This document shows, one piece after another, positions 18,408 through 26,696 of a DNA stretch of 64,000 nucleotides. Made by a program: the position numbers and the translations under genes. The stretch's first letter is position 1. Every line of letters begins with the position of its first letter. The stretch is from Streptomyces carpinensis (GTDB taxonomy: Bacteria; Actinomycetota; Actinomycetes; Streptomycetales; Streptomycetaceae): NCBI RefSeq assembly GCF_002154505.1, contig NZ_MUBM01000016.1:62001-126000 (forward strand), given 5' to 3'. Below the pieces are notes generated by a model. The model had not been told where the DNA came from. It saw nothing but the letters and a program-made list of their open reading frames with translations, and ran no database searches.

Positions 18408-18584
18408 GACAGCCGGACAGGGCCAGCGGTCATGGAAGTACCAGGTCAAGGGACGTGCACCCGCGACGAGGCGAGCGGGGACGGCGATCAGGTGGCGGCG
18501 GACGGTTCCGGTGCGCGTCCCGACGTGAAAGACGGAGGCCAAGGCGCCGAGCAGCGCGGGTGAGATTGCGAGCGAGGGCGGCAA
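18408..18584 (-). pseudogene. C-terminal remnant of a DDE transposase (IS1380/IS4-like)
   Basis: The minus strand encodes SPALLGALASVFHVGTRTGT then VRRHLIAVPARLVAGARPL and WYFHDRWPCP. This matches the common end of IS1380/IS4-type transposases (RxHLIxVPARxxxxARxLxLHLPxxWPW). No catalytic DDE part, start or terminal repeats remain, and the frame runs on into unrelated sequence. It is an insertion-sequence scar in the 567-bp gap between two divergent GH43 genes. Confidence 0.45.
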
Positions 18585-18600
18585 GGATCGGCCGGAGCGG

Positions 18601-18662
18601 CCCGGATTAATTAATCCGGGCCGCTCCGGATTAATTCTCCGACCTGTTGACGAAAATCGGAG
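18601..18662. promoter_or_regulatory. Palindromic operator-like cluster before the GH43-sulfatase-amidase operon
   Basis: CCCGGATTAATTAATCCGGG at 18601-18620 is a perfect 20-bp palindrome. A half copy, CCGGATTAATT, repeats at 18626-18636, and CTCCGA (18637-18642) pairs with TCGGAG (18657-18662). The cluster lies 100-160 bases ahead of the operon's first start codon, in an AT-rich island. A dimeric regulator binding here is an inference. Confidence 0.5.
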
Positions 18663-18762
18663 ACGGTTCGCATGCTGGGCTCAGTGCATTCAGAAGATCT
18701 CCTGTTGAGCTGCTGCGCGCGCCGATGCCGGCGATCCGGGACGACGAAGGAGAGTGTGATTG

Positions 18763-20127
18763 ATGAACACCGGTCCCCAGAACGGGTCGCCCATCGGCCG
18801 ACGGGCGCTGCTGGCCGGGGCGGCCAGGACGGCCGGTGCGGCCGGCCTCGCCGGTGCGTTCGGATCGCTGGGCGCGGCGGCGCGGGCCGCAGCCGCGGAC
18901 GGCACGGCGAGTGGGCGTCACCCGTCGAACTGGCCCGACCTCGAGCCATACGGTCTCGCGGACACCCGCATGGACCTCTGGCCACGGGAGGACAACTCCT
19001 TCGTCCTGCCGCTCGAGCTGCGCCCGCGCGACGAGGAGCTCGGCCGGGTCTGGATGCGCGACGCCTACGTCAACTGCTTCAGGGTCGCGGGCCGCCGCCC
19101 GCTCTACGTCGCCACCGGCACCACCCGCGTACCCGGCCTCGACACGGCCGGCCCCTGGAACGACGGGATCTTCCTGTGGACGGCCGCCTCTCTGCGCGGC
19201 CCGTGGCGCTTGGCCGACACGACCGGCATCCGGCCCGGCGCCGAGAAGGGCAAGGTCTGGTCGCCGGAGTTCGCCGGCGAGAACCGGCCCGGGCGCACGG
19301 TCGTCGCGCCGTGGCAGGAGTACTGGTACGACGACCGGTTCGGCAAGCGGGGCAACGTCTGGGCGCCGGAGGTGCACTACTTCCGGGGCACCTGGTACAT
19401 CGTCGCGTGCATGGGCGATCGCGCGCACAAGGTCGGCTCGTTCCTGCTGGTGAGCGAGGGCGGCGTCGAGGGACCGTACCGGCTCGCCGAGGGCAACCTC
19501 GACAAGCCCTTCGGCGATGCGCTCCCCGACGCGCCGTACATCGATCCCGGGGCGCGTTTTCACATCGACGGGGGCATGTACACCGAGGGCGACGACGCCT
19601 GGCTGGTGCTGCACAACAACGTGTACGCCCGGTTCCGGGACGACATGGAGGACATCGTCCCGACGACACACCTCCCGGCGTTCCAGCAGCAGCCCTACGC
19701 CCCTGAGCCCTACCTGGAGGGCGCGTCCGTCTTCAAGCACGGCGGCAAGTACTACCTGGTGCACGCCGCGTGGGACCGCACCTCGACGGCCGGGGACGGC
19801 AGCATCCGCTATGCCTACGACACGGCCGCCCCCGGCCGGACGCAATACCACTACGACGCGATCGCCGCCGTCGCCGACCGCTTCGAGGGCCCGTACTCCC
19901 GCCGCTGGACCCTGGGCGTGGGCGCCGGCCACAACAACATCTTCGCGGACGCCGGCGGCCGGCTGTGGGCGACCTTCTTCCGCAACCCGAACTTCGGCTA
20001 CTGGGCCGACCCGGCGCGCATCGCCGACGCCGCGGTGCCCGGCGTCGTCCGCCTGGAGTGGACCGGCCCGCAGGGCAACCGCCTGTACGTCCGGCGCCCG
20101 AGCCGAGGCCATGCCATCAGCGAGTGA
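18763..20127 (+). CDS. Tat-exported GH43-like glycoside hydrolase
   Basis: About 454 aa. Start is the ATG at 18763 or an overlapping TTG at 18760, both behind AAGGAG. The N-terminus is a twin-arginine signal (GRRALLAGAARTAGAAGLAG). The propeller-type body carries GH43-like positions: MRDAYVNCF (candidate base Asp), GNVWAPEVHYF (modulator Glu or Asp position) and YLEGASVFKHGGKYYLVHA (acid Glu). The end is FFRNPNFGYWADP...PGVVRLEWTGPQGNRLYVRRP. The same ending occurs in a remnant at 57347-57595. It is followed after 118 bp by a sulfatase and then an amidase in the same direction, suggesting joint attack on a sulfated or complex extracellular glycan. Subfamily and substrate unknown. Confidence 0.75.
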   Translation: MNTGPQNGSPIGRRALLAGAARTAGAAGLAGAFGSLGAAARAAAADGTASGRHPSNWPDLEPYGLADTRMDLWPREDNSFVLPLELRPRDEELGRVWMRDAYVNCFRVAGRRPLYVATGTTRVPGLDTAGPWNDGIFLWTAASLRGPWRLADTTGIRPGAEKGKVWSPEFAGENRPGRTVVAPWQEYWYDDRFGKRGNVWAPEVHYFRGTWYIVACMGDRAHKVGSFLLVSEGGVEGPYRLAEGNLDKPFGDALPDAPYIDPGARFHIDGGMYTEGDDAWLVLHNNVYARFRDDMEDIVPTTHLPAFQQQPYAPEPYLEGASVFKHGGKYYLVHAAWDRTSTAGDGSIRYAYDTAAPGRTQYHYDAIAAVADRFEGPYSRRWTLGVGAGHNNIFADAGGRLWATFFRNPNFGYWADPARIADAAVPGVVRLEWTGPQGNRLYVRRPSRGHAISE

Positions 20128-20245
20128 AGACCGAAGGCGACGTGATCTCCCCGTGCGGTGCGTCAACCCACGCATCGCACCGGCTGCTTGATCCGCGTCC
20201 CCACCCGACTGCCCCGATCGCGTTCTCCTACTGGAAGGGGACACT

Positions 20246-21739
20246 GTGACCTGCCCGACCGCTCCGAACATCGTGTTCGCAATGTCCGATCAGCTCCGCG
20301 CCGACTTCACCGCGGGCATGGGCTTCGACCTCGACACGATGCCCTTTCTCGACTCCATCGCCACCCAGGGCACCCGCTTCCGTCGGGCGTACACCACCGC
20401 CCCGGCCTGCGTCCCGGCGCGCACCAGCCTGCTCACCGGCAGATGGCCCAGCACCCACCGCATACGGCAGAACTCCAACACCGGCCCGCAGCTGGTGTCG
20501 CGCGGCGACGACCTGCTCGATGTGCTGCGCGGCGCCGGCTACCAGTTGTTCTACGCCGGCAAGACGCACATGTACCGAAACAAGGCGGCGGACTACGACG
20601 CCTTCTCCGCGTACGGGCACACGATGGCACCGGACACCACCGACGAGCAGCGCGCCTTCACCGACTATCTGATCTCCATCGACATGGGCCCGACGACTGA
20701 ACCCACCCCGTTCCCGGTGGAGCTCCAGTACCCGCACCGGATCGTCTCCGACGCCATCCAGCAGATAGACGCCCGGGACCCCGACAAGCCGTTCTTCGCC
20801 TTTGTCTCCACGCCCGAGCCGCACAACCCGTACCAGGTGTCGGAACCGTACTTCTCGATGTTCGCCGAGGACGAGATCCCCAACCGGCTCTGCGGCCCCG
20901 CGGCCGCGGAGGCCAAGGGCGGCGCCTACAAGTGGCTACGCGACCTGGTGGAGGAGAAGCGCCCCGGCTACGACAAAATGTGGCGCCGCTACCTCGCCAC
21001 CTACTGCGGCATGCTCCGCCTCATCGACGACCAGTGGCGCCGGCTCGTCGACCACCTGAAGGAGCAGGGGCTGTGGGACAACACTCTGCTCATCTTCCTT
21101 GCCGACCACGGCGACTACACCGCCGAATACGGCCTGCAACGCAAGGGCGCCGGCATCCCCGAGGTCCTGGCCCACATCCCCATGATCGTGCACGGCTGCG
21201 GCGTCGCGGCCCAGGACAACAAGAAGGACTTCGTCTCGATCGCCGACATCCTTCCCACCGTGTGCGAGGCGATCGGCCGTCCCATCCCCCTGGGTGTCCA
21301 GGGCCGCAGCCTGTGGCAGATACTCACCGGCGCCGAGTACCCGGCCGCGGAGTTCGCCGACATCGTCACCGAGCGCGGCTACGGCGGCCTGCCCTATCCC
21401 GACGACGCCCGGCCGCCGCTGCACTTCCCCTACGAAGGCACCAGGTACGACGAGCTGAACAGCGTGACCCAGAGCGGCTCGTCGCGGATGATCCGGCACG
21501 ACCACTACAAGCTCTACGAGCATGTCGCCGACGCCGGTGAGCTGTACGACCTCGACAAGGATCCGATGGAGCTGGACAACCGCTGGGATGATCCGAGCCT
21601 GCGCAAGATCAAGGCCGATCTCATGCAGCGACTGCAACGATGGTCGGTCCGGCTCACCGACGACCTGCCGAAAGGGCAGTACAACGCCAAGCTCGCCCCG
21701 CACAACTGGTACCGGACCTCGGAGGAGGACGGAGCATGA
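20246..21739 (+). CDS. Type I sulfatase (formylglycine-dependent)
   Basis: The GTG at 20246 follows GGAAGGGG and gives 497 aa. The sulfatase signature CVPARTSLLTG starts at Cys55, the residue that the formylglycine-generating enzyme converts to the catalytic aldehyde hydrate. Metal-binding segments are visible as NIVFAMSDQLRADF at the N-terminus and LADHGDYTAEYGLQRKG near residue 290. The C-terminal part (YKLYEHVADAGELYDLDKDPMELDN) is the standard sulfatase end. It has no signal peptide, so despite its neighbours it appears cytoplasmic, or it leaves by another route. Its stop overlaps the next ATG by four bases (ATGA), implying translational coupling. Confidence 0.85.
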   Translation: MTCPTAPNIVFAMSDQLRADFTAGMGFDLDTMPFLDSIATQGTRFRRAYTTAPACVPARTSLLTGRWPSTHRIRQNSNTGPQLVSRGDDLLDVLRGAGYQLFYAGKTHMYRNKAADYDAFSAYGHTMAPDTTDEQRAFTDYLISIDMGPTTEPTPFPVELQYPHRIVSDAIQQIDARDPDKPFFAFVSTPEPHNPYQVSEPYFSMFAEDEIPNRLCGPAAAEAKGGAYKWLRDLVEEKRPGYDKMWRRYLATYCGMLRLIDDQWRRLVDHLKEQGLWDNTLLIFLADHGDYTAEYGLQRKGAGIPEVLAHIPMIVHGCGVAAQDNKKDFVSIADILPTVCEAIGRPIPLGVQGRSLWQILTGAEYPAAEFADIVTERGYGGLPYPDDARPPLHFPYEGTRYDELNSVTQSGSSRMIRHDHYKLYEHVADAGELYDLDKDPMELDNRWDDPSLRKIKADLMQRLQRWSVRLTDDLPKGQYNAKLAPHNWYRTSEEDGA

Positions 21740-22395
21740 CCGGACCGATCCGCCACAGCGACGGCAACGGGCAACCTTCCCCGTCACGCCGTACGGTCCT
21801 GCGCGGTGCCGCCGCCGTCACCCTGGCCACGGCGGCCACCACCGCAGCCGGCGCCGGAACCGCTTCCGCGGCCGGCGCCGGCCCCTCCCCCGCGGTCGTC
21901 GACCACCCGGGCGCGCAGTGGCTGCCCGCGGACCCCGCCAACTACCGCACCGCACGGCGCCCTCGCAGCCATCCGATCGACTACGTGGTCGTCCATGTCA
22001 CGCAGGAGCACTTCGACGACGCCGTCGCCGTCTTCCAGAACCCCGGCCGGAGAACCTCGGCCCACTATCTGGTCCGCTCGGCTGACGGCCACATCGGCCA
22101 GTGCGTCCGGGAGAAGGACATCGCCTGGCACGCCGGTGATCCCGGCTACGACGACCACAGCATCGGCATCACACACGAGGGCTGGGTCAATTCCACCGCC
22201 TGGTTCACCGAGGAGATGTACGCCTCGTCCGCGGCGCTCACCGCGGCCGTGTGCGCGCGCCATGCGATTCCACTGGACCGTACCCACATCCTGGGTCACC
22301 ACGAGGTGTCCAGCGCCACCCACACCGACCCCGGAGCCAACTGGGACTGGGATCACTATCTCGAACTGGTGCGGATGGCGAGAACCAAGAGGTGA
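21736..22395 (+). CDS. Tat-exported N-acetylmuramoyl-L-alanine amidase-type protein (Amidase_2)
   Basis: The ATG overlaps the sulfatase stop (ATGA) with GGAGGACGGAG just before it. The 219-aa product begins with a twin-arginine signal (SRRTVLRGAAAVTLATAATT). The mature part is an Amidase_2/PGRP fold: IDYVVVHVTQE supplies the first zinc histidine, SAHYLVRSADGHIGQCV and IAWHAGDPGYDDHSIGITHEG are typical, and GHHEVSSATHTDPGANWDW carries the other zinc ligands (His and Asp). These enzymes cut the amide between muramic acid and stem peptide. In this operon it may open peptidoglycan of prey or remodel the own wall. A very strong terminator follows. Confidence 0.85.
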   Translation: MTGPIRHSDGNGQPSPSRRTVLRGAAAVTLATAATTAAGAGTASAAGAGPSPAVVDHPGAQWLPADPANYRTARRPRSHPIDYVVVHVTQEHFDDAVAVFQNPGRRTSAHYLVRSADGHIGQCVREKDIAWHAGDPGYDDHSIGITHEGWVNSTAWFTEEMYASSAALTAAVCARHAIPLDRTHILGHHEVSSATHTDPGANWDWDHYLELVRMARTKR

Positions 22396-22448
22396 GGCGC
22401 ACGCCCGAGGGAGTGGCGCCCGCGCCTCCGCTCCCTCGGGCGTGCGCC
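22396..22448 (+). terminator. Very strong hairpin terminator
   Basis: An 18-bp perfect stem (GGCGCACGCCCGAGGGAG at 22396-22413, complement at 22431-22448) begins at the base after the amidase stop codon, so it ends the three-gene operon. Confidence 0.85.
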
Positions 22449-22717
22449 GGGATCCGGACCGGCGCCCGAGCGGATCACGGCCGCCGCTCCGGGGCTGAGA
22501 CTCGTGCCGTCTTGACGAGGACGGCCGCGGCTCGCACCGACGACGGTAGCGGCGCTCGCCTGTGCGCAGCGACGGCGGCTGGTATTCGGTTCGTCGCCCG
22601 CTCGGCCGACAGCATCTTCGACCTGCTCGCCGGGGCGCTTCAGAACACGTTGTGGGGCCACCTCCCGGATGGCACGATGCGCTGAAGCGTCAATCGGCAA
22701 GAGAGGGAGGCCTCTTG

Positions 22718-23365
22718 ATGGACGAGCAGGGTGGTTCGCGGGCCGCGGCGGTGTTCGACGCTCTGGGAGCCGACTACGAGAAGGCGTTCGCCGGGTCGGC
22801 CGCGCACCGGTCGTCACTCGAGTGGCTTCTCGGCCGACTCGCGCCCGGCAGTCGGGTGCTCGACGTGGGCAGCGGAACGGGCCGGCCCACGGCGCAGACC
22901 CTCGTCGCCGCGGGGCACGAGGTGCTGGGCGTCGACGTCTCCCCGGTCATGGTGGAACTCGCCACCCGGCAGGTGCCCGGGGCTTGCTTCCGGTGTGCCG
23001 ACATCCGTGAAGTCCCCCTGACCGATGCCTCGTTCGACGCGATCTGCGTGTATTTCTCGCTCCTGCAGATGTCGCGTGACGACCAGTCTCGGCTCCTGCG
23101 CCGGCTCGTACAGGCGCTGAAGCCCGGCGGCAGCCTGGCCGTCGCCACGGTGCCCCTGGACGTGGAGGACGTCGAGGGTGTCTTCATGGGCCAGAAGGTA
23201 CGGGTGACGAGCTTCGCGGCCGAGGGCTTCGCCGCGATGGTCACCGGGGCCGGCCTGTCCGTCGTGTCCGAGGAGAGCTTCCTGTTCACCCCGTCTCACC
23301 CGGACGCCGTGCCCGAGCCCCACCTCTTCCTCCACTGCCTCCGCAAGGAGACCGCAGGGGCCTGA
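22718..23365 (+). CDS. Class I SAM-dependent methyltransferase
   Basis: The ATG at 22718 follows GGGAGG at seven bases. The 215-aa protein has motif I VLDVGSGTGRPTAQTL (residues about 47-62), motif II EVLGVDVSPVMVELA, and ADIREVPLTDASFDAICVYF with a later LKPGGSLAVATV, the standard order of small-molecule methyltransferases (Methyltransf_11/25). It is cytoplasmic and likely methylates a small metabolite; the substrate is unknown. It stands alone between two hairpins. It should not be assumed to belong to the preceding glycan operon, which is terminated just upstream. Confidence 0.8.
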   Translation: MDEQGGSRAAAVFDALGADYEKAFAGSAAHRSSLEWLLGRLAPGSRVLDVGSGTGRPTAQTLVAAGHEVLGVDVSPVMVELATRQVPGACFRCADIREVPLTDASFDAICVYFSLLQMSRDDQSRLLRRLVQALKPGGSLAVATVPLDVEDVEGVFMGQKVRVTSFAAEGFAAMVTGAGLSVVSEESFLFTPSHPDAVPEPHLFLHCLRKETAGA

Positions 23366-23411
23366 ACCCGGTCATCGCCCCTTGTCCGCCGGTCCAGGTT
23401 CGCCGCGCACT

Positions 23412-23453
23412 CCCCGTGCTGCGCCATCGGGAGGACGTCAGCGGAGCACGGGG
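23412..23453. terminator. Hairpin terminator
   Basis: CCCCGTGCTGCGC (23412-23424) pairs with GCGGAGCACGGGG (23441-23453) with one mismatch, between the convergent methyltransferase and the SDR remnant. Confidence 0.6.
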
Positions 23454-23503
23454 GGCAGATCAGGGGTTCACCGGTCGGGGGCGGGACGGGGCGGTGAAGG
23501 CCG

Positions 23504-23932
23504 TCATCGGGCGACGTAGCCGCCGTCGACGGGGAGGGCGACGCCGATGACGAAGCCGGCGCTGCACAGCCACAGGACGGCCTGGGCGATCTCCCCGGCC
23601 GTGCCGAGCCGGTCGATGGGCTGGTTGGCTTCGGCCTCGGCGCGGTCGAGTTCCCCCTTGGCAATCATGTCGCGGACCATGGGGGTGTCGATGGTGCCGG
23701 GGCAGATGGCGTTGACGCGGATGCCGCGAGGGGCGTATTCGAGGGCGGCGCTGGTGGTCAGGCCGATCACGCCGTGCTTGGAGGAGTGGTAGGAGGCGCG
23801 ACCGGGGATGCCGACGAGTCCGCCGAGCGAGGAGCAGTTGACGATGGCGCCGCTGCCCTGGGCGCGCATGTGGCGCAGTTCGTGCTTCATGCTCGCCCAG
23901 ATGCATGCGTGGTGGACGAGGTCAAGCGGCGG
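23504..23932 (-). pseudogene. N-terminally truncated short-chain dehydrogenase
   Basis: The frame encodes only the back half of an SDR: WASMKHELRHMRAQGSGAIV, then NCSSLGGLVG, the active-site YHSSK, SAALEYAPRGIRVNAICPGTIDTP, and a complete C-terminus (VIGVALPVDGGYVAR). The Rossmann TGxxxGIG part and the NNAG motif are missing. Upstream in the same frame the sequence turns into LDLVHHACI and then overlaps the 3' end of the neighbouring lipoprotein gene, where the DNA is clearly coding in another frame. An ATG at 23890 exists, but the product would lack cofactor binding. The junction looks like a deletion or recombination breakpoint. Confidence 0.75.
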
Positions 23933-24458
23933 CTTCGAGGGTGATGCGGCCGGCCCCGGCCAGCTGGTCGGGGCCGGCGTGGATCTGGCCGAGGACGAGT
24001 AGGTCGGCCGATGCGGACGGGCCGCCGCGGTGGAAGAGGGCGAGGTTGCCCCAGGGCGCGTAGTAGGCGAGGTCGCCCGCCTTGGCCGCGGTCGGTTCGG
24101 GAGCGCCGGAGGTGTTCAGCTTGCGCGGCGGACAGCCGATCCGCTCCGTCCCGTGGAAGTCGTCCAGGTCCAGGGTGAGCAGGAGCAGAGTGACGAGGTC
24201 GCGGGCGGCGGGGCTGTTGTTCAAGGTGGCGTCGACGGGCCGGCCGTCGAGGGTGACACGAATGTCCATGGAGGTGTTCCTGTCGGAGCCGGGCGGGGTG
24301 GTGGGTGCCGCTGTCTCCTGCTGCCGTCCCGGCGACGCCGACGAGGAGAGCCCGGACGGCGAAGCGGCCTCCGGGGAGCCGTTGGAGCAGGCGGTCAGGG
24401 CCAGCAGAGCGGCTGCCGGGGCCGCCCGGGCCAGGGCCCGGAGAGGTACGGAGATCAC
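23922..24458 (-). CDS. Lipoprotein with cyclophilin-like domain
   Basis: The 178-aa product starts at a GTG at 24458 (weak ribosome site). A hydrophobic run ends in the lipobox LTAC at about residues 21-24, followed by a Ser/Pro/Ala linker. From MDIRVTLDGRPVDATLNNSP (near residue 64) onward it matches the small cyclophilin-like fold family (Pfam Cyclophil_like): DLVTLLLLTLDLDDFHGTER, AKAGDLAYYAPWGNLALFHR, VLGQIHAGPDQLAGAGRITLE. Many relatives consist of this domain alone, so the export part is notable. No proline-isomerase residues are evident; function unknown. Its last bases are shared with the SDR remnant. Confidence 0.75.
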   Translation of the reverse strand: MISVPLRALARAAPAAALLALTACSNGSPEAASPSGLSSSASPGRQQETAAPTTPPGSDRNTSMDIRVTLDGRPVDATLNNSPAARDLVTLLLLTLDLDDFHGTERIGCPPRKLNTSGAPEPTAAKAGDLAYYAPWGNLALFHRGGPSASADLLVLGQIHAGPDQLAGAGRITLEAAA

Positions 24459-24524
24459 GGGCGTCGTCCGGTGGGACGGTCGGGCAGCGGCTCGGCGCAG
24501 TGCCGGCGCCCGGGCGGGGTGGGG

Positions 24525-25541
24525 TCAGGGGGTGAGGAGGGTCTTGATGGCGCGGCGCTCGTCCATCGCCTGGTAGCCCTCGGCGACCTGTTCCAGGGGC
24601 AAGGTGAGGTCGAAGACCCTGCCCGGGTCGATCCGGCCGGTCAGGACTCGGTCGATCAGGTCGGGCAGGTAGCGGCGCACGGGGGCGGGGCCGCCACGCA
24701 GGCCGACGTGGGAGAAGAACAGCTCCTGGCCGTCGACCGCCACGTCGTGGGGGACGCCGACGAAGCCGACGTTGCCGCCGGGCCGGGCCGAACGGAGAGC
24801 CTGCTGCATGGCCTGGGCGGTGCCCACGCACTCCAGCACCGCGTCGGCGCCGATCCCGCCGGTGAGGTCCTTGATCCGGGCCACGCCCTCTTCGCCGCGC
24901 TCGGTGACGATGTCGGTGGCGCCGAACTCCCGGGCGAGCTTCTGGCGGGGTTCGTGGCGGCTCATGACGATGATCCGCCCGGCGCCCATCTCCTTCGCCG
25001 CGATCACACCGCACAGGCCCACGGCTCCGTCACCGACGACCACGGCGGTGGAGCCCGGCTTGACCTCGGCGGCGTCGGCGGCCCACCAGCCGGTGCCCAT
25101 GACGTCGGAGACGGCGAGCAGGCCGGGCCAGAACTGCTCCCCGGGCGTCTCGCCGGTGGCGACCAGGGTGCCCTGTGCGTTGGGGATGCGCACGTAGTCG
25201 GCCTGGCAGGTGCTCATGAACTCGCGATGCAGGCAGTTGGACTGAAAACCGTTGCGGCAGTTGGCGCAGGTGTTGTCCGAGGTCGCGAACGAGCCGATCA
25301 CGAACTGGCCGCGCCTGACCGCAGTGACCTCGCTGCCGACCTCCTCCACGAAGCCTACGTATTCGTGCCCCATCGGGTGCGCCTCGCCGATCGGCTCCAG
25401 GCCCCGATAGGGCCACAGGTCCGAGCCGCACACACAGGTGACGGCCGTCCGGATGATCGCGTCGGCCGGATGGAGGATCTTCGGGTCGTCCAGGTTCTCG
25501 AAGCGGATGTCGCCGGGGGCGTGGATCACTGCTCCGCGCAT
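24525..25541 (-). CDS. Zinc-dependent alcohol dehydrogenase (MDR family)
   Basis: The ATG at 25541 with AAGGAA upstream gives 338 aa, the standard length for the family. The catalytic zinc ligands are in TCVCGSDLWPY and HPMGHEYVGFVEEVG, the structural zinc lobe in NTCANCRNGFQSNC (only part of the usual four-Cys set is obvious), and the NAD(P) motif in STAVVVGDGAVGLCGVIAAK near residue 170. It oxidises an alcohol or reduces an aldehyde in the cytoplasm; substrate unknown. It diverges from an XRE/MmyB-type regulator at 25791, a common pairing in which the regulator controls the dehydrogenase and itself. Confidence 0.85.
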   Translation of the reverse strand: MRGAVIHAPGDIRFENLDDPKILHPADAIIRTAVTCVCGSDLWPYRGLEPIGEAHPMGHEYVGFVEEVGSEVTAVRRGQFVIGSFATSDNTCANCRNGFQSNCLHREFMSTCQADYVRIPNAQGTLVATGETPGEQFWPGLLAVSDVMGTGWWAADAAEVKPGSTAVVVGDGAVGLCGVIAAKEMGAGRIIVMSRHEPRQKLAREFGATDIVTERGEEGVARIKDLTGGIGADAVLECVGTAQAMQQALRSARPGGNVGFVGVPHDVAVDGQELFFSHVGLRGGPAPVRRYLPDLIDRVLTGRIDPGRVFDLTLPLEQVAEGYQAMDERRAIKTLLTP

Positions 25542-25740
25542 GACGGGTTCCTTACGTGCTGAGGCGTGCGCTGCCGGGGTGTACCGGCGGCGCCGAGTGC
25601 GGGTCCGGGCCGGGCACAGGCGGCGAGCCGCCCGTGAGCCGGGTGCGGGCTCCTCACCGGCCGCGTTCACGGCCGGACGGAGGCGCTACGTCCTCCAGAC
25701 AACCGGCTCTCCGTACGCGCAGCGAGTCACGCTCAAGGGG

Positions 25741-25755
25741 TGTACCGGCAGTACA
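25741..25755. promoter_or_regulatory. Candidate operator of the XRE/MmyB-type regulator
   Basis: TGTACcggcaGTACA is a perfect inverted repeat with a five-base spacer, 36 bases upstream of the regulator's GTG, in the shared 249-bp divergent region. Confidence 0.5.
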
Positions 25756-25790
25756 TCCCTACGGCCGCGTGCGGGACGTACGGTCGAGGG

Positions 25791-26684
25791 GTGGACAACC
25801 GTGAAGAGGTCCGCGAGTTCCTCACCTCGCGGCGCGCGAAGATCACCCCGGAGCAGGCGGGGCTGCCGCCCGGCAACAGGCGGCGTGTGCCCGGCCTGCG
25901 CAGGAGCGAGGTGGCCGCGCTCGCCGACATGAGCGTGGAGTACTACGCCAAGCTCGAACGCGGCAACCTCGCCGGCGTCTCGCCCGCCGTCCTCGAAGCG
26001 GTCGCCCGTGCCCTCCGGCTCGACGACGCCGAGCGCGCCCATCTGCTGAATCTGGCCCAGGCCGCCGACGGCTCCGACTCCCTCGCCCGCCCCCGGCGCC
26101 GCGCCACCCGGCAATGGACACCGCACCGCAGCCTGCAATGGACCCTGGACGCCATCACCGCCGGACCCGCCTTCGTCCGCAACGGCCGCATGGACATCGT
26201 CGCCGCCAACCCGCTCGCCCGCGCCTTCTACACCGACGTCTACGCCACGCCCCACAACCAGGCGAACCTCGCCCGCTTCAACTTCCTCGACCCCGCCTCG
26301 CGCCGCTTCTACCCCGACTGGGACACCTTCGCCGACGTCGCCGTCGCCATCCTGCGCACCGAAGCCGGCCGCAACCCGCACGACAAGGACCTGCACGACC
26401 TGGTCGGTGAACTGTCCACTCGCAGCGACGAGTTCCGCACCCGCTGGGGCGCACACAACGTCCGCCACCACGGCACCGGCACCAAGCGCTTCCACCACTC
26501 GGCCGTCGGTGAACTCACCCTCGCCTTCGAGGGCCTGGACATGGCCGCGGAACCCGGCCTCACTCTCACCATCTACACCGCCGAACCCGGCTCCCCTTCC
26601 GAAGAGGGCCTGCGCCTCCTCGCCTCCTGGGCCGCCACCCAAGAAGCCGCGGCCTCCCCGTCACGGACGTCTCCGGCGGGCTGA
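25791..26684 (+). CDS. XRE-family regulator with MmyB-like ligand-binding domain
   Basis: Family members usually begin MDNREEVREFLTSRRAKI; here the equivalent V is the GTG at 25791, so I choose it although only GAGGG lies immediately before it. The product is 297 aa. Residues about 1-80 form the HTH (LRRSEVAALADMSVEYYAKLERG) and about 100-270 the MmyB-like PAS-type ligand-binding domain (GRMDIVAANPLARAFYTDVY, NLARFNFLDPASRRFYPDW, VGELTLAFEGLDM). Such proteins are typically repressors or activators of a divergent oxidoreductase gene, matching the alcohol dehydrogenase here. The palindrome at 25741 is the obvious candidate site. Confidence 0.85.
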   Translation: MDNREEVREFLTSRRAKITPEQAGLPPGNRRRVPGLRRSEVAALADMSVEYYAKLERGNLAGVSPAVLEAVARALRLDDAERAHLLNLAQAADGSDSLARPRRRATRQWTPHRSLQWTLDAITAGPAFVRNGRMDIVAANPLARAFYTDVYATPHNQANLARFNFLDPASRRFYPDWDTFADVAVAILRTEAGRNPHDKDLHDLVGELSTRSDEFRTRWGAHNVRHHGTGTKRFHHSAVGELTLAFEGLDMAAEPGLTLTIYTAEPGSPSEEGLRLLASWAATQEAAASPSRTSPAG

Positions 26685-26696
26685 CCGGCTCGTCGC

